Source of the DNA: an uncultured Oscillospiraceae bacterium | GTDB taxonomy: Bacteria > Bacillota > Clostridia > Oscillospirales > Oscillospiraceae | Length of the DNA: 64,000 bases | Assembly (NCBI GenBank): GCA_947630375.1 | Contig: CANRHH010000002.1 | Coordinates: forward strand, 62,001 to 126,000 | Reading direction: 5' to 3' | Shown: positions 8,663 to 17,698 of the stretch, one piece after another | How the letters are laid out: each line of letters starts with the position of its first letter | Position numbering within the stretch: position 1 is the first letter of the stretch | Translations under genes and position numbers: made by a program | The notes under the pieces: model-generated | What the model was told of the DNA's origin: nothing | What the model saw: the letters and a program-made list of their open reading frames with translations, nothing else | Databases searched by the model: none

Positions 8663-8891
8663 ATTTGCCTCCGTTTTTATCTGTAGTAAACTGTCAATCG
8701 TTTGTAGCTACCATATCATTTTTCTTCCTTATTGGTACTTTTTCAGTTACTGAGGATATAGATCAAATCTGCTGCTGAACCTTCATCAGGACAAATAATT
8801 TTGATAGAAATCCATGCCTTTTTAGCTTTGGACTTTGTCTTATCTCCAGTTGTTACTGAGCGTTTTTGCTCATGCTACGAGAAACAAATAA
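8663..8891 (-). promoter_or_regulatory. Spacer upstream of gajAB
   Basis: 229 bases between the gajA start and the 3' end of the specificity-subunit gene. It is very AT-rich and must carry the gajAB promoter if the pair is transcribed on its own. I see a good ribosome site (GGAGGCAAAT, next to ATG 8662) but no unambiguous -35/-10 pair and no strong hairpin terminator for the upstream gene. Confidence 0.3.
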
Positions 8892-9971
8892 TTATAATCT
8901 ATCGCTGTATGGCAATGATCTCATATAACTATCCATCCATTCCCAATCGGGAATATAGCCATCATCAGAAAATTCGTGTGTTTCATCAAACAAAATACCA
9001 TCAGCATCGCGTTTAACAGGAAGCTTTATAGTAAAGTCTTTTCTGAAATGGGCATTCAATTCACGTCCAAACGCTTGATATTTGATCTTACATTCATTTC
9101 GAATGAGCGTAGCAATGAATAGTTTGGTGTGAACTGACAAGGGAACTTTTTCCTGTAATACAGCTACATTTTGCGCAGTATAGAAAGGTCTCTTTTGAAT
9201 GAAGCAAGAACCTAAAAAGCTACCTCCCAAAGCTAAAGACATTGCTCCTGCAGGAAACGGTTTTTCTCCTTCTATTTCATCCACGAAGTCTACAACCCCA
9301 TTGCCATTACTATCGCGGGAAACATAGTTGTATTTGGGCTCATCACTCGTAGTAATGACTGCATCGATTCCATTTCCCATGCTACAAACCAAAATGCGAT
9401 GCAGAAAAAACTCGTGCCATGTTTTTGTGTTCAGTTCTGGCGGTATTTGCTCAGTAACGGCTGTTTTTATGGGTTTATGGTGAAGAGATAAAATGTACTT
9501 TTCCATAAACGCCCAATCTGGAGTTATGGAATCAATACTTGGAAGTAAAAGGGTGTCAGATAAATATTTATCTTCCGTTACTTTCCTTCCGTATGTGTAC
9601 TTATATTGATTTGACATCAAGATGGTTCTGAGGAACAAATAAACTGCAGGTTTTCTGTATTCGGTATTTTTTAGTAAAAGAATCTTCGCTGAATCGCCCA
9701 CGACACATCCATGGGGCTGAAATGCTACAAATCCAGCGGAGCCAGTCCTTGCAACAGTAAGGCAAGGTTCTTCTACATAGGTGTAATTCATCGCTTTACA
9801 ATAATCTTTGCTTATATAGCCAATGCACCCATTATTATCAGCTCCACTTTGAACAGCAGGAAAATTACCAGGATTATCTTCGATTTCCTCCTTAGTAATT
9901 CCGATGCCATTATACAGAAAGAAAATATCAGATGCAGAAAACGGCTTCCAATCAGAAATATTAAGTTTCAT
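8892..9971 (-). CDS. Specificity (S/B) subunit of a BcgI-like restriction system
   Basis: 359 residues. It has HsdS-type target-recognition features: WKPFSASDIFFLYNGIGI at the start, and a repeated half from about residue 185 (KTWHEFFLHRILVCSMGNGIDAV). Both halves contain hydrophobic sheet segments and end in SIDSITPDWAFMEKYI or YIPDWEWMDSYMRSL conserved-region helices. Two target-recognition domains imply a bipartite DNA site. The length and single partner gene match the B subunit of BcgI-like type IIB enzymes better than a classical type I HsdS. Its start overlaps the 3' end of the upstream fused nuclease-methylase gene by 11 bases, so the two are translationally coupled. Confidence 0.8.
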   Translation of the reverse strand: MKLNISDWKPFSASDIFFLYNGIGITKEEIEDNPGNFPAVQSGADNNGCIGYISKDYCKAMNYTYVEEPCLTVARTGSAGFVAFQPHGCVVGDSAKILLLKNTEYRKPAVYLFLRTILMSNQYKYTYGRKVTEDKYLSDTLLLPSIDSITPDWAFMEKYILSLHHKPIKTAVTEQIPPELNTKTWHEFFLHRILVCSMGNGIDAVITTSDEPKYNYVSRDSNGNGVVDFVDEIEGEKPFPAGAMSLALGGSFLGSCFIQKRPFYTAQNVAVLQEKVPLSVHTKLFIATLIRNECKIKYQAFGRELNAHFRKDFTIKLPVKRDADGILFDETHEFSDDGYIPDWEWMDSYMRSLPYSDRL

Positions 9972-11826
9972 ATATGTAGCCCTCTTTGACTAAGTACGAA
10001 AGATAGTCATTTATTGTTTTCTGAAAATCTTCAGCAACAAGTGTTGAATAATCCGTTTCCATATATGCCTCAGCAAGCCATTCGTCTTTCCACGAAACGC
10101 GATGCATAACAGATAATCCTGGCACTACTTTTTTGTTCTTGTACAGATTAAGCCAGATTTCTTCCGTTTTATTCCATAGGCTATTGCCGTCTGCATCGGT
10201 ACGTTCAACACGACCCAATCCTTTACGTTTGATGAACTTGTCATCTTTGTAATAACCGAAGAAGGTTTCTTTATTTGCTTTTTCATGTTTTTGGGAAAGA
10301 TCAAAAATCATACAACAAGCAACCGCTGCCGCTCCGGGATAGAACATTTCTGTAGGAAGCGAAAATACGGCATCGAGAGTATAGTTATCGAGCATTTTCT
10401 TTTTGAATGCTTTTACATCGCCACTGTTGCCAATAGCAGCTTGCATAGGGAGTAATACTGCCATTTTACAAGTAGACGGGACATGGCGAGCTACCCACTC
10501 TACAAAATGCAATCCTTTAGATGGATCTTCCTTTTTCTTGGCATTCCACCCCTTGGTATAGTCTGGATCACAACACTTTTTAGTAGCGTTATAAGGGGGG
10601 TTCATCAAAACAACATTAATATTGTTCTCTGCAATCCATTTGGCCCGCTTAAACATAGAATCCTGAACAACATTTGAATTGCCGTCACCATGAATCAACA
10701 TGTTGGTAGAGGAAAGGCCAAATGCTCCCTCCTCATATTCAATGCCGAATATTTGGTTCTTCTTGACTTCTTCACGCTCTTCTTCAGTATCGCAATCATC
10801 CATTGCATCTGTCATAGCTCTAACAAGAAAAGCACCACTTCCGCAACAAGGATCTAATACACGGGAGTTTTTGTTTACACCAACCGCTTTGCTCATAAAA
10901 TCACAGATGTGATCAGGAGTAAATGCTTGGTTCTTATCGGACTTCCCGACATATTTATTGAATGTAGTGAAGAACAGGTTTAATAAGTCTTGTCCAGCGG
11001 TGCTCTTGTCGTTAATATAGGGCACAACATTATCATCAATGAATTGTAAAATATCCTCAAGTTCTTTATAGGTTAAACTTGTAACATCCTGATCATCGAG
11101 AACCTTACTGTTCAGAACAGCAAGCTTTCCTGCTTTATTCAAACTACCGCCACGAGTGAGCAATCCTTCCAGAATATCTTTGATACTCTTCAAAATGACT
11201 CGTTCGGGAGCAAACTTCTTTCCAGTTCTGGGGTCGAGTGTTTCTTTTACGTTCTTATAAACAAGGCCGTTCTTGAGAGCCAAAAGACAAGTGCCAACAA
11301 ACTGGCTGCGCAGTTTTTCGTTGATGCCATCCGAATGAAGTTTTTCATTAAGTGTTTTAATAGAATCAACAACTTTGATTTTGTCGTTTACTCTACCGAA
11401 ACACAAGTTTTCGTACTCTTCAAATGTGCAAAGAACGGTTTCTTCTTCCATACGATGTTCGTCGTCAATAATGACAGATTGCCCGTACCAAACCCACACA
11501 TCATCGCCATCAGTTTCTGCAAGAATAGCAACGATCTTTTTATCCGAGTATGCTTTTTCGAAGCGAACATAGTCCTGTAACTGACCTTGGATTTTGGCTT
11601 TATCCCAGCGGCTGAATTTGTTTTTACATTCCACAAGAACTGCCAACCGTTCATTTTCAAAACGGAGGTCAAGAAATTTGTGCTGTGTTCCGGTGGTGGC
11701 CTTTTGATAATCTTTGATGTCCTTGCCAACAGATTTTAGCGCTTGAGCGTAGCTGAATTCGCCGGTTTCGGTGTTCCCAACACGATACTTGTCACCGATT
11801 CTGTTAATTATTTCAAATCTATTCAT
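9961..11826 (-). CDS. BcgI-like fused restriction endonuclease/adenine methyltransferase (A subunit)
   Basis: 621 residues. The N-terminal part has a PD-(D/E)XK-type nuclease core (FLDLRF, then AVLVECKNK; acidic residue near 53, Glu66 and Lys68), followed by a helical spacer and an N6-adenine methylase domain of the HsdM type: AFTPDHICDFM, DPCCGSGAF (325-333, SAM binding) and NPPY (409-412, catalytic). One chain carrying cutting and methylation, followed by a separate specificity subunit, is the type IIB BcgI layout; those enzymes cut on both sides of the site. ATG 11,826 is chosen because GGAGAAT precedes it; an ATG at 11,874 has no ribosome site. There is no separate HsdR in the locus. Confidence 0.82.
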   Translation of the reverse strand: MNRFEIINRIGDKYRVGNTETGEFSYAQALKSVGKDIKDYQKATTGTQHKFLDLRFENERLAVLVECKNKFSRWDKAKIQGQLQDYVRFEKAYSDKKIVAILAETDGDDVWVWYGQSVIIDDEHRMEEETVLCTFEEYENLCFGRVNDKIKVVDSIKTLNEKLHSDGINEKLRSQFVGTCLLALKNGLVYKNVKETLDPRTGKKFAPERVILKSIKDILEGLLTRGGSLNKAGKLAVLNSKVLDDQDVTSLTYKELEDILQFIDDNVVPYINDKSTAGQDLLNLFFTTFNKYVGKSDKNQAFTPDHICDFMSKAVGVNKNSRVLDPCCGSGAFLVRAMTDAMDDCDTEEEREEVKKNQIFGIEYEEGAFGLSSTNMLIHGDGNSNVVQDSMFKRAKWIAENNINVVLMNPPYNATKKCCDPDYTKGWNAKKKEDPSKGLHFVEWVARHVPSTCKMAVLLPMQAAIGNSGDVKAFKKKMLDNYTLDAVFSLPTEMFYPGAAAVACCMIFDLSQKHEKANKETFFGYYKDDKFIKRKGLGRVERTDADGNSLWNKTEEIWLNLYKNKKVVPGLSVMHRVSWKDEWLAEAYMETDYSTLVAEDFQKTINDYLSYLVKEGYIYET

Positions 11827-11842
11827 AGTTATTCTCCTTTGC

Positions 11843-13183
11843 TCATCCGTGGTTGTGCTCCAACGCCAGCTCAATCAGTCGATCTGCCTGATCTGCCATA
11901 AACAGCGGGATGTTCAGTACATCTCCATCCAGCTTCAGGTTGTCCAAGGAAAAGCGAATGCGGAGATTGACTTCTTCCGGAAACAGTTCCTTGAACTTTC
12001 TCAGGCTCTTGCTGGCAATGTTGGTTTCGGACTTGACTTCTACCGGGAAGATGTCATTTTCCCGCTGAATGAGGAAGTCCACCTCATAGGGCGGGTTGTT
12101 CTGGCTCCAGTAGCGAGGCAGCACCTCGAACTGTGTGACGAGCGTTTGCAACACATAATTTTCCGTCAATGCTCCCTTGAACTCCGTAAAAAGCCGGTTG
12201 CCCTCGCCGAAGGCGGTAGGAGCCAGTTGAGCCAGACGCCGCAAAAGGCCCACATCCACCAGATAGATCTTGAAGGCGGATAAATCGTCGTATGCGGCCA
12301 CCGGCAGCCGCGGTGCGGTGCTGCGGTAGACCTTATGCACCAGCCGGGCGTCTACCAGCCATTGCAGCGCGTCCTCATACTCCCGCGCCCGCGCGCCATC
12401 CTTCACGACCTTGTAGATAAACTTTTTGTTCTCCCGGGCAAGCTGGGAGGGCACTGACTTCCAGACCAGAGAGATCTTCGGAAACTCCTTGATATCCGGG
12501 TGCTTGGCAAAATCCCGCTCATAGGCCCCGATGATGCCGGAGAGGGCCTCCTGCATGGCCTGCACATCCCGCTCCTGGGTCCACATCAGCACCGGCTCCG
12601 GCATCCCGCCGGTGACATAGTACATCTTGAGCTTTTCCGTCAAGGGATTATAAAAGGCGTCCGGGATAGGCTCGATGCTGTCTACTGTGTTCAGGTACTC
12701 TGCCAGATTTCCGTCCCCGTTGGCCATCAAAAACTCCGTGAAGGTCATCGGATCAATCTGCATGAAGTTGACCTTGCCCACCGGAAATGAGGATGGCTTT
12801 GCCAGAGCGATCCCCAGCAGCGACCCGGCGCAGGCGATGTGATACTGCGGCGCGTTCTCACAAAAATATTTCATCGAATTGATGACTTTCGGGCTGTCCT
12901 GTACCTCGTCAAAGATAATCAGCGTCTTTTCCGGCAGAATGCGCTGCCCGCTGGCCAACATGAGGTTTTGCAGGATGCGCTCTACGTCCTTGGTGGTTTC
13001 AAAAAATTGCTTGTATTCCTCGTTTTCATCGAAGTTGAAGTAGGCCACGTTGTCATAGTACCGCTTGCCAAACTCCTTCAGCACCCAGGTCTTGCCCACC
13101 TGCCGCACGCCCTTCAGAATCAGCGGCTTACGGTACTTGGAGTTTTTCCACTTCAACAGCTCGTTCAAAATCAATCGTTCCAT
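11843..13183 (-). CDS. AAA ATPase with C-terminal DUF4143 nuclease-like domain
   Basis: 446 residues. P-loop GVRQVGKTW near residue 26, Walker B LIIFDEVQD, and sensor-like CAGSLLG; the second half has the DUF4143 pattern ending in VDFLIQRENDIFPVEVKSE, whose D...E-K arrangement is PD-(D/E)XK-like. The family is abundant in genomes of gut bacteria and its function is unsettled; it is often found beside toxins and restriction genes. It ends 16 bases before the fused restriction gene and could share its transcript. It is clearly GC-richer than its AT-rich neighbours, so it was probably acquired separately. ATG 13,183 follows GAGGTGC; in-frame codons upstream lack a ribosome site. Confidence 0.8.
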   Translation of the reverse strand: MERLILNELLKWKNSKYRKPLILKGVRQVGKTWVLKEFGKRYYDNVAYFNFDENEEYKQFFETTKDVERILQNLMLASGQRILPEKTLIIFDEVQDSPKVINSMKYFCENAPQYHIACAGSLLGIALAKPSSFPVGKVNFMQIDPMTFTEFLMANGDGNLAEYLNTVDSIEPIPDAFYNPLTEKLKMYYVTGGMPEPVLMWTQERDVQAMQEALSGIIGAYERDFAKHPDIKEFPKISLVWKSVPSQLARENKKFIYKVVKDGARAREYEDALQWLVDARLVHKVYRSTAPRLPVAAYDDLSAFKIYLVDVGLLRRLAQLAPTAFGEGNRLFTEFKGALTENYVLQTLVTQFEVLPRYWSQNNPPYEVDFLIQRENDIFPVEVKSETNIASKSLRKFKELFPEEVNLRIRFSLDNLKLDGDVLNIPLFMADQADRLIELALEHNHG

Positions 13184-13309
13184 CGCGCACCTCATCACAC
13201 TTTTATACAACTATCAGTGTTAATTTTTCACATTTTTATATCATTATATGCTGGAACGCTGAAAAAAGCAAGAGGAAACACAGATGATATGAAGCAAGAT
13301 CTTATGAAC

Positions 13310-13343
13310 GAGCCGCTGCACAGCCCCTATTGCGCAGCGGCTC
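13310..13343. terminator. Inverted repeat between CBASS and the DUF4143 gene
   Basis: GAGCCGCTG (13,310-13,318) pairs perfectly with CAGCGGCTC (13,335-13,343). The 13,211-13,452 gap holds this hairpin and otherwise AT-rich DNA in which the promoter for the DUF4143 gene must lie. There is no strong T run on either side, so termination for the CBASS operon is only probable. Confidence 0.45.
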
Positions 13344-13452
13344 ATTTGGTCTCGCAAAACAATTTCAAACTGAACGTGTAATTCTATCATTTTTCTGCAT
13401 AGTAACATTGCAAAAAATAATACTATTTCGGTGTTAGTTTCGCATTTCATAT

Positions 13453-14277
13453 TTAATATATCTGGTGACCTTTAGGATTAAAAAGTCTTTTCCCATCCTC
13501 CTCTTGTTGAAAGACATACAGATGTTCTACGTTTCCCCTATCACCTAAAGCAAATACTCTTTTGGCTATATTCTTTGTATTCAATGGATTTGTTGAAGCA
13601 AAAACATTCATTACCGGAACCTTATTGAGTTTTCTCACTTGGTTAATAGTAGCTTCAATTAGCTTTTCACTATAATGTCTTCCAACATCTTCACCATTGT
13701 TACGACTAATCTTAATAGTAAAAAGCTTTCTTTTCGGCATTGGTATTTGATCATCTTCAATTACATATGTATCCTCCAAGATTAAATTGATTTCCTGGAG
13801 GCCCTCATCTATATTATGCTTCGCAATTATACATTCCGGTTCGTTATCAAGAATTGGATAATCTTCATTATTCAGAGGATACTCAACAAAAGTTCCTTTT
13901 ATTACAAGCTTAAACTGCAAATAAATGGGAACAAGGACAAGATCGCATTTCTTTATCCTTAGAATCTTGGCGCAAAACCAATACCATTCGTACCAGTATT
14001 TATGATACACTCTTTTACTATTCATGATATAATTTGCATTAATCTTCCATATTACGTGCAGAGCAGTAATCAAAAGTATTACAGAAGCAATATAGCCTCC
14101 ACGTGAAATTGTGATATGATATATCAGGTTATCCGGTGAAAGAGAATTGTCTTTCAGATATTCCCTAAATAAATTTTGTAAATCAACAACAAAAGGAATT
14201 ATAATTGAAATTATTAGTATAATAATTTCTAATAACTGTCTTATATTACTTTTAACAAAGCTATAAGCCTTTTTCAT
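13453..14277 (-). CDS. CBASS effector candidate, two transmembrane segments plus unassigned cytosolic domain
   Basis: 274 residues, last gene of the CBASS operon and three bases after cap3. Two hydrophobic segments at about 14-33 (LLEIIILIISIIIPFVV) and 60-78 (GGYIASVILLITALHVIWKI) are followed by about 190 mostly polar residues with alternating beta-strand character (LVLVPIYLQFKLVIKGTF; KRKLFTIKISRN) and a C-terminal alpha/beta segment (KVPVMNVFAST). CBASS operons end with an effector that is triggered by a cyclic oligonucleotide; two-TM effectors are thought to damage the inner membrane. I do not recognise the soluble domain and could not assign it to SAVED, TIR, STING or the Cap15 beta-barrel. 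The effector role is inferred from position. Confidence 0.65.
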   Translation of the reverse strand: MKKAYSFVKSNIRQLLEIIILIISIIIPFVVDLQNLFREYLKDNSLSPDNLIYHITISRGGYIASVILLITALHVIWKINANYIMNSKRVYHKYWYEWYWFCAKILRIKKCDLVLVPIYLQFKLVIKGTFVEYPLNNEDYPILDNEPECIIAKHNIDEGLQEINLILEDTYVIEDDQIPMPKRKLFTIKISRNNGEDVGRHYSEKLIEATINQVRKLNKVPVMNVFASTNPLNTKNIAKRVFALGDRGNVEHLYVFQQEEDGKRLFNPKGHQIY

Positions 14278-14280
14278 CTT

Positions 14281-14808
14281 TTATCTTCTTTCTTTAAAAT
14301 AAAGGCCTTCGGAATCTTTTGCGCACTCAAAGACTTCTCGAATTTCTTTAGTTACAAAATCTCCAACCCATAGCCTCCATTCTTCCGTTCCTGCGATGAT
14401 AAAAAACGCATATTGACAACCTGTCTTGTCAGACTTCATTGTTGCATTCCAATCTTCCCAGTCAATGCACGAGGGAATAGGAGTCGGTTGGGGGTGAGTA
14501 TGCCACACCCCCATATAATAACTTTTTTGTCTCTGCGCTTTTTTCAGAAAGATTTTATGTCTTGGGTCACGTATAACAAACCGACTACGATTCTTTATAT
14601 CAAGAAAATGTGGCTGAGAAACAGCCTCTAACGATATGTTTCCTGTTTTATTGTGTTCATAACCAACAATGTATCCTCCGCTTTCTGGCGTCTCTCTTTC
14701 AAGCTGCAACCACTTTCCGATTTCGTCCAAAACAGGAGTTAATATATCTGCTATCTTGCCATTTGGAAGTTTAACTTTTACACATGTATTATTTGCTTTA
14801 ATTTCCAC
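14281..14808 (-). CDS. cap3: CBASS Cap3, JAB/JAMM-family isopeptidase
   Basis: About 175 residues with the JAMM zinc-protease signature: Glu42 (PESGGYIVGYE), HTHP (103-106), and the conserved PIPSxxDWEDW segment (Ser113, Asp116). In type II CBASS, Cap3 removes the CD-NTase from proteins to which Cap2 has joined it, resetting the system. The start is taken as GTG 14,808, which overlaps the end of cap2 by 11 bases, with GGAGG twelve bases upstream. An ATG at 14,871 gives 21 extra residues inside cap2 without a ribosome site. The stop is three bases before the effector gene. Confidence 0.85.
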   Translation of the reverse strand: MEIKANNTCVKVKLPNGKIADILTPVLDEIGKWLQLERETPESGGYIVGYEHNKTGNISLEAVSQPHFLDIKNRSRFVIRDPRHKIFLKKAQRQKSYYMGVWHTHPQPTPIPSCIDWEDWNATMKSDKTGCQYAFFIIAGTEEWRLWVGDFVTKEIREVFECAKDSEGLYFKERR

Positions 14809-16456
14809 AGCATTTACACGCCTCCATTGGAAATGTAGTGCACGAAATACATACAGATTCTGGTGAAACATCTACTAGAACGCTTTCTGTAAGTTCATTC
14901 ATTTGGACTTTCTGTATAATATCTAGAAGTGCAGCAGTTGTTCGTAAAAGACTTGTCGTTCCATAAGCTGCTCTCGTTCCTCCACAACCGTTTCTGATGA
15001 TAGCTGTATCCATAATATCGTCCGAGTTCATTCTTGCTCTATTATTAATTAAATCACCATTCTCGTTTGTGTAAAGGCATTCAAAGCAACCCTTTTTTTG
15101 ATAATTTACATAAAGGATATGGCTATATTTTCCACCTGCCTCAAGCCAAGTATATATTACAGGTATAGCACACTGAGAAGCTTTAAGAATACGGTTAAAT
15201 TTGAGTTGTTCATCACTATTCCCGATTGTGAATATTATCAAATCCGAACAAGATGTTTCCTCTATTAGAGATCTCTCGTCAATATTTTTAGGCTCCGCTA
15301 TGACCTCTATTTCAGGGTGTAGAAGGCCTAATAAAGTAGAAATAATTTTGGCTTTATTTGATCCTACCCCAACGCCACCATAAGCCCATCGAAGAATATT
15401 ATCATCTTCAAGCATTTCCCTATCATAGAGCTTCAAATGAGCAGCACCATTTTTAACCAGCTCAAATGCTACATAACTGCCCAATGACCCAGCTCCTACC
15501 ACCAGGACTTTTTTCTTTAACAATCCAATGTCATTTCCCAATTGTTCATTAAAATACAAATAATCTTTCCTTTCTGTAGTCAGGGGATTAATAGCAACTA
15601 TATCATATAGGATCTTTTTCAAGAGAGAATGCCTCACGTTATTTTTGCACTTGATCTTTACCGCAAAAGTAACATTTGACCACTCTGATTTCATTCCAAA
15701 AACAAGAATTATATTTTGAGTTTTTGGAATAGTACAATTTATCTGTTTAAAAACACTATCGCTTATATGCTCAACTTGCTGAGAAAAAACTATATTCTTA
15801 ATCTCCTGTGAGGCCCAGTTATTTCCACCCCGTGGAGGATAAATGCCTCTATTATCAGATATTGGAATAAAAAAAACATCATTTTCAACATGACGAACCC
15901 ATTTGCGTTTATCATTATCTCTATCATTTATATCAGAAAGATACAAACCTTTTTCTATTATTCGTACATTGCTCTCTCCAAAGTACACATCCATTTCAGC
16001 AAATTCATCTTCTTGGGTTAAATACACAGAATAGGGCTTTTTTTCTACAGAATTTGCATTCCAATAGAGCATAAATTCCTTCTGGAACTCTCTCTCCTTT
16101 TCAATTTCATTCATGGAAAGTAATTCAATCAGGCGCTCAATAGAATCAGAAATCTTATCTTCATAGGATACAATTGAGTTAACTAAACTTTCCTGTTCAT
16201 ATAGACACACCCATCGATACTTTCCCTTTGGGATAAGCGGGCTATCTAAAAGAGTTTCATTATTTAACATTATATGCGGAAAATCCGCGCCGTCATCGTT
16301 GCAAAGGAACAGTAAAGCTGTTGACGCAGGATTATCTTTAGAAGGAGGAAAAATGAGAAATTGCCGTCTATATAATGTGAAAATAATGATTTCCTCTGTT
16401 ATTTCTTTATCTATAGAAATCTCATTGTATGTTTCTAAAACTTCCCTGACTGTCAT
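14798..16456 (-). CDS. cap2: CBASS Cap2, E2-E1 ubiquitin-transfer-like enzyme
   Basis: 552 residues. The C-terminal half is a ThiF/E1 adenylation domain with VLVVGAGSLGS (nucleotide loop 321-326), DNILRWAYG and NKA. The N-terminal half (about 1-150) is the place of the E2-like domain, with C84 in RWVCLY a possible thioester Cys; C491 (NGCGGTRAAYG) is a candidate E1 Cys by its distance from the loop. The end is Cys-rich (CISC...CKCC), suggesting a zinc site. Cap2 adenylates the C-terminus of the CD-NTase and conjugates it to target proteins, priming second-messenger synthesis. It starts two bases after the cyclase stop, with GGGGA inside the previous gene. Assignment of the individual cysteines is inference. 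Confidence 0.85.
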   Translation of the reverse strand: MTVREVLETYNEISIDKEITEEIIIFTLYRRQFLIFPPSKDNPASTALLFLCNDDGADFPHIMLNNETLLDSPLIPKGKYRWVCLYEQESLVNSIVSYEDKISDSIERLIELLSMNEIEKEREFQKEFMLYWNANSVEKKPYSVYLTQEDEFAEMDVYFGESNVRIIEKGLYLSDINDRDNDKRKWVRHVENDVFFIPISDNRGIYPPRGGNNWASQEIKNIVFSQQVEHISDSVFKQINCTIPKTQNIILVFGMKSEWSNVTFAVKIKCKNNVRHSLLKKILYDIVAINPLTTERKDYLYFNEQLGNDIGLLKKKVLVVGAGSLGSYVAFELVKNGAAHLKLYDREMLEDDNILRWAYGGVGVGSNKAKIISTLLGLLHPEIEVIAEPKNIDERSLIEETSCSDLIIFTIGNSDEQLKFNRILKASQCAIPVIYTWLEAGGKYSHILYVNYQKKGCFECLYTNENGDLINNRARMNSDDIMDTAIIRNGCGGTRAAYGTTSLLRTTAALLDIIQKVQMNELTESVLVDVSPESVCISCTTFPMEACKCCGN

Positions 16457-16458
16457 TT

Positions 16459-17481
16459 TTAATCCCCAAAACTATGCTCACGTCTGTTTTGTGCTGCCGC
16501 TGCAACTGCTTCTTTCGCTGGTACTATAAATACAGGACCCAACACTTTCTGGACATATTCTCCTGCATCATGCTCTGATTCAAGCTGAACTGCACTCGTT
16601 AAGTTAGCGACTGCCTTTGAAAATCTCTTGTAAAATGTTATCATGTGCGTTTTGCTTTCTTTCATCTTTATAAACACATCTGTGTATGGACTTACAGGTA
16701 AATAACAGTTCAGAGATGCTGAAATAATTTCGCCATTTTGATCTTTTTTAATGCTGAATTTATTCAATATTGATTTCATTGTCTTTTGTAAAGACCGCAA
16801 ATCATCATCACTATCGTCAGTTGACAGTGCAGAAAAGCAATCACATGCTAATAGCGTCAATCCAATACTCGGTGGGATCTCATGATCATTTTCTGTAGAA
16901 GAATACTTTTCATTTCTCCACTTTTTTATATAACAAATAATTCTACGCAGTTGGGCATTCCCATTAATTTTTTCGCACAAGTAATCATTCAGGCCAACTG
17001 GATCAGCATTTTCCCATGAGAAATTACTACTGGTTTCTTTGCCTCTTGCCAAATATAGCTTTTCATCATATCGTGCATATAAAGGCAAATCAATATGGAG
17101 CCATTCTCTTTCGTTTTCATAATACGATGCTCTTACACACGGTTCCTTAATATATACTGTACGAGATGCTATGTTGATTGAATCTCTTAGGTACCCTTTA
17201 ATTTTTCGCGGATCATCATTCTTTGTTATATCTAAAGGGATAATTACAGCTACATCACGATCAACAACGTCATCAATTATTGTGGTGTTATATTTATAGC
17301 TCCCTTGATCAATCATTTTTATATCACTTTTTGTTATGCTTATATCATGCTTTTTTAGAATATCCGGAAGTTTCGATTCAATATCTTCTTGAAGTACTCT
17401 TCGCTTTTCACGCAATGCGTTTGTTTCTGAACTTATTCTAATCGCTTTATAAAAGTCAGAAAATTCTTTTTTTAATTTCAT
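16459..17481 (-). CDS. CBASS CD-NTase (cyclic oligonucleotide synthase)
   Basis: 340 residues. A pol-beta-type nucleotidyltransferase core is visible: QGSYKYNTTI (Gly60-Ser61 of the GS motif), DRD (Asp74, Asp76) as the metal-binding pair and Asp131 in WLHIDLPLYA as the third acid; EKINGNAQLRRIICYIKKWRN lies in the helical part. CD-NTases make a cyclic di- or trinucleotide on phage infection, which switches on the effector. It is the first gene of cyclase-cap2-cap3-effector, the order of type II CBASS. ATG 17,481 has AAGGAG seven bases upstream; an earlier in-frame ATG at 17,556 lacks one. The clade and the product nucleotide cannot be read. The C-terminus ending SFGD is the part Cap2 would attach. 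Confidence 0.85.
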   Translation of the reverse strand: MKLKKEFSDFYKAIRISSETNALREKRRVLQEDIESKLPDILKKHDISITKSDIKMIDQGSYKYNTTIIDDVVDRDVAVIIPLDITKNDDPRKIKGYLRDSINIASRTVYIKEPCVRASYYENEREWLHIDLPLYARYDEKLYLARGKETSSNFSWENADPVGLNDYLCEKINGNAQLRRIICYIKKWRNEKYSSTENDHEIPPSIGLTLLACDCFSALSTDDSDDDLRSLQKTMKSILNKFSIKKDQNGEIISASLNCYLPVSPYTDVFIKMKESKTHMITFYKRFSKAVANLTSAVQLESEHDAGEYVQKVLGPVFIVPAKEAVAAAAQNRREHSFGD

Positions 17482-17698
17482 CTTAGTTCTCCTTAACTTT
17501 TTCTTAAATTTTGTACATAGCAACCCACAAGCGCTAAGGTATACCCATTCTATCATTTGAGACTTCTGCCGAAAAAACAGTTTTTTGAAAAACCTATGTT
17601 CGCTTTTCTACCCTACATTGAACTCAGCTACTGCCTGAAATAATGCGCTGAATCTCTCCAACTGTGCAAAGGGCCTCTCACACATTGTATGGCGGATT

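Noticed and set aside
8892..11826. Classical type I restriction system
   Set aside because: No hsdR is present and the methylase chain carries an N-terminal ECK nuclease motif, so a BcgI-like type IIB system fits better.
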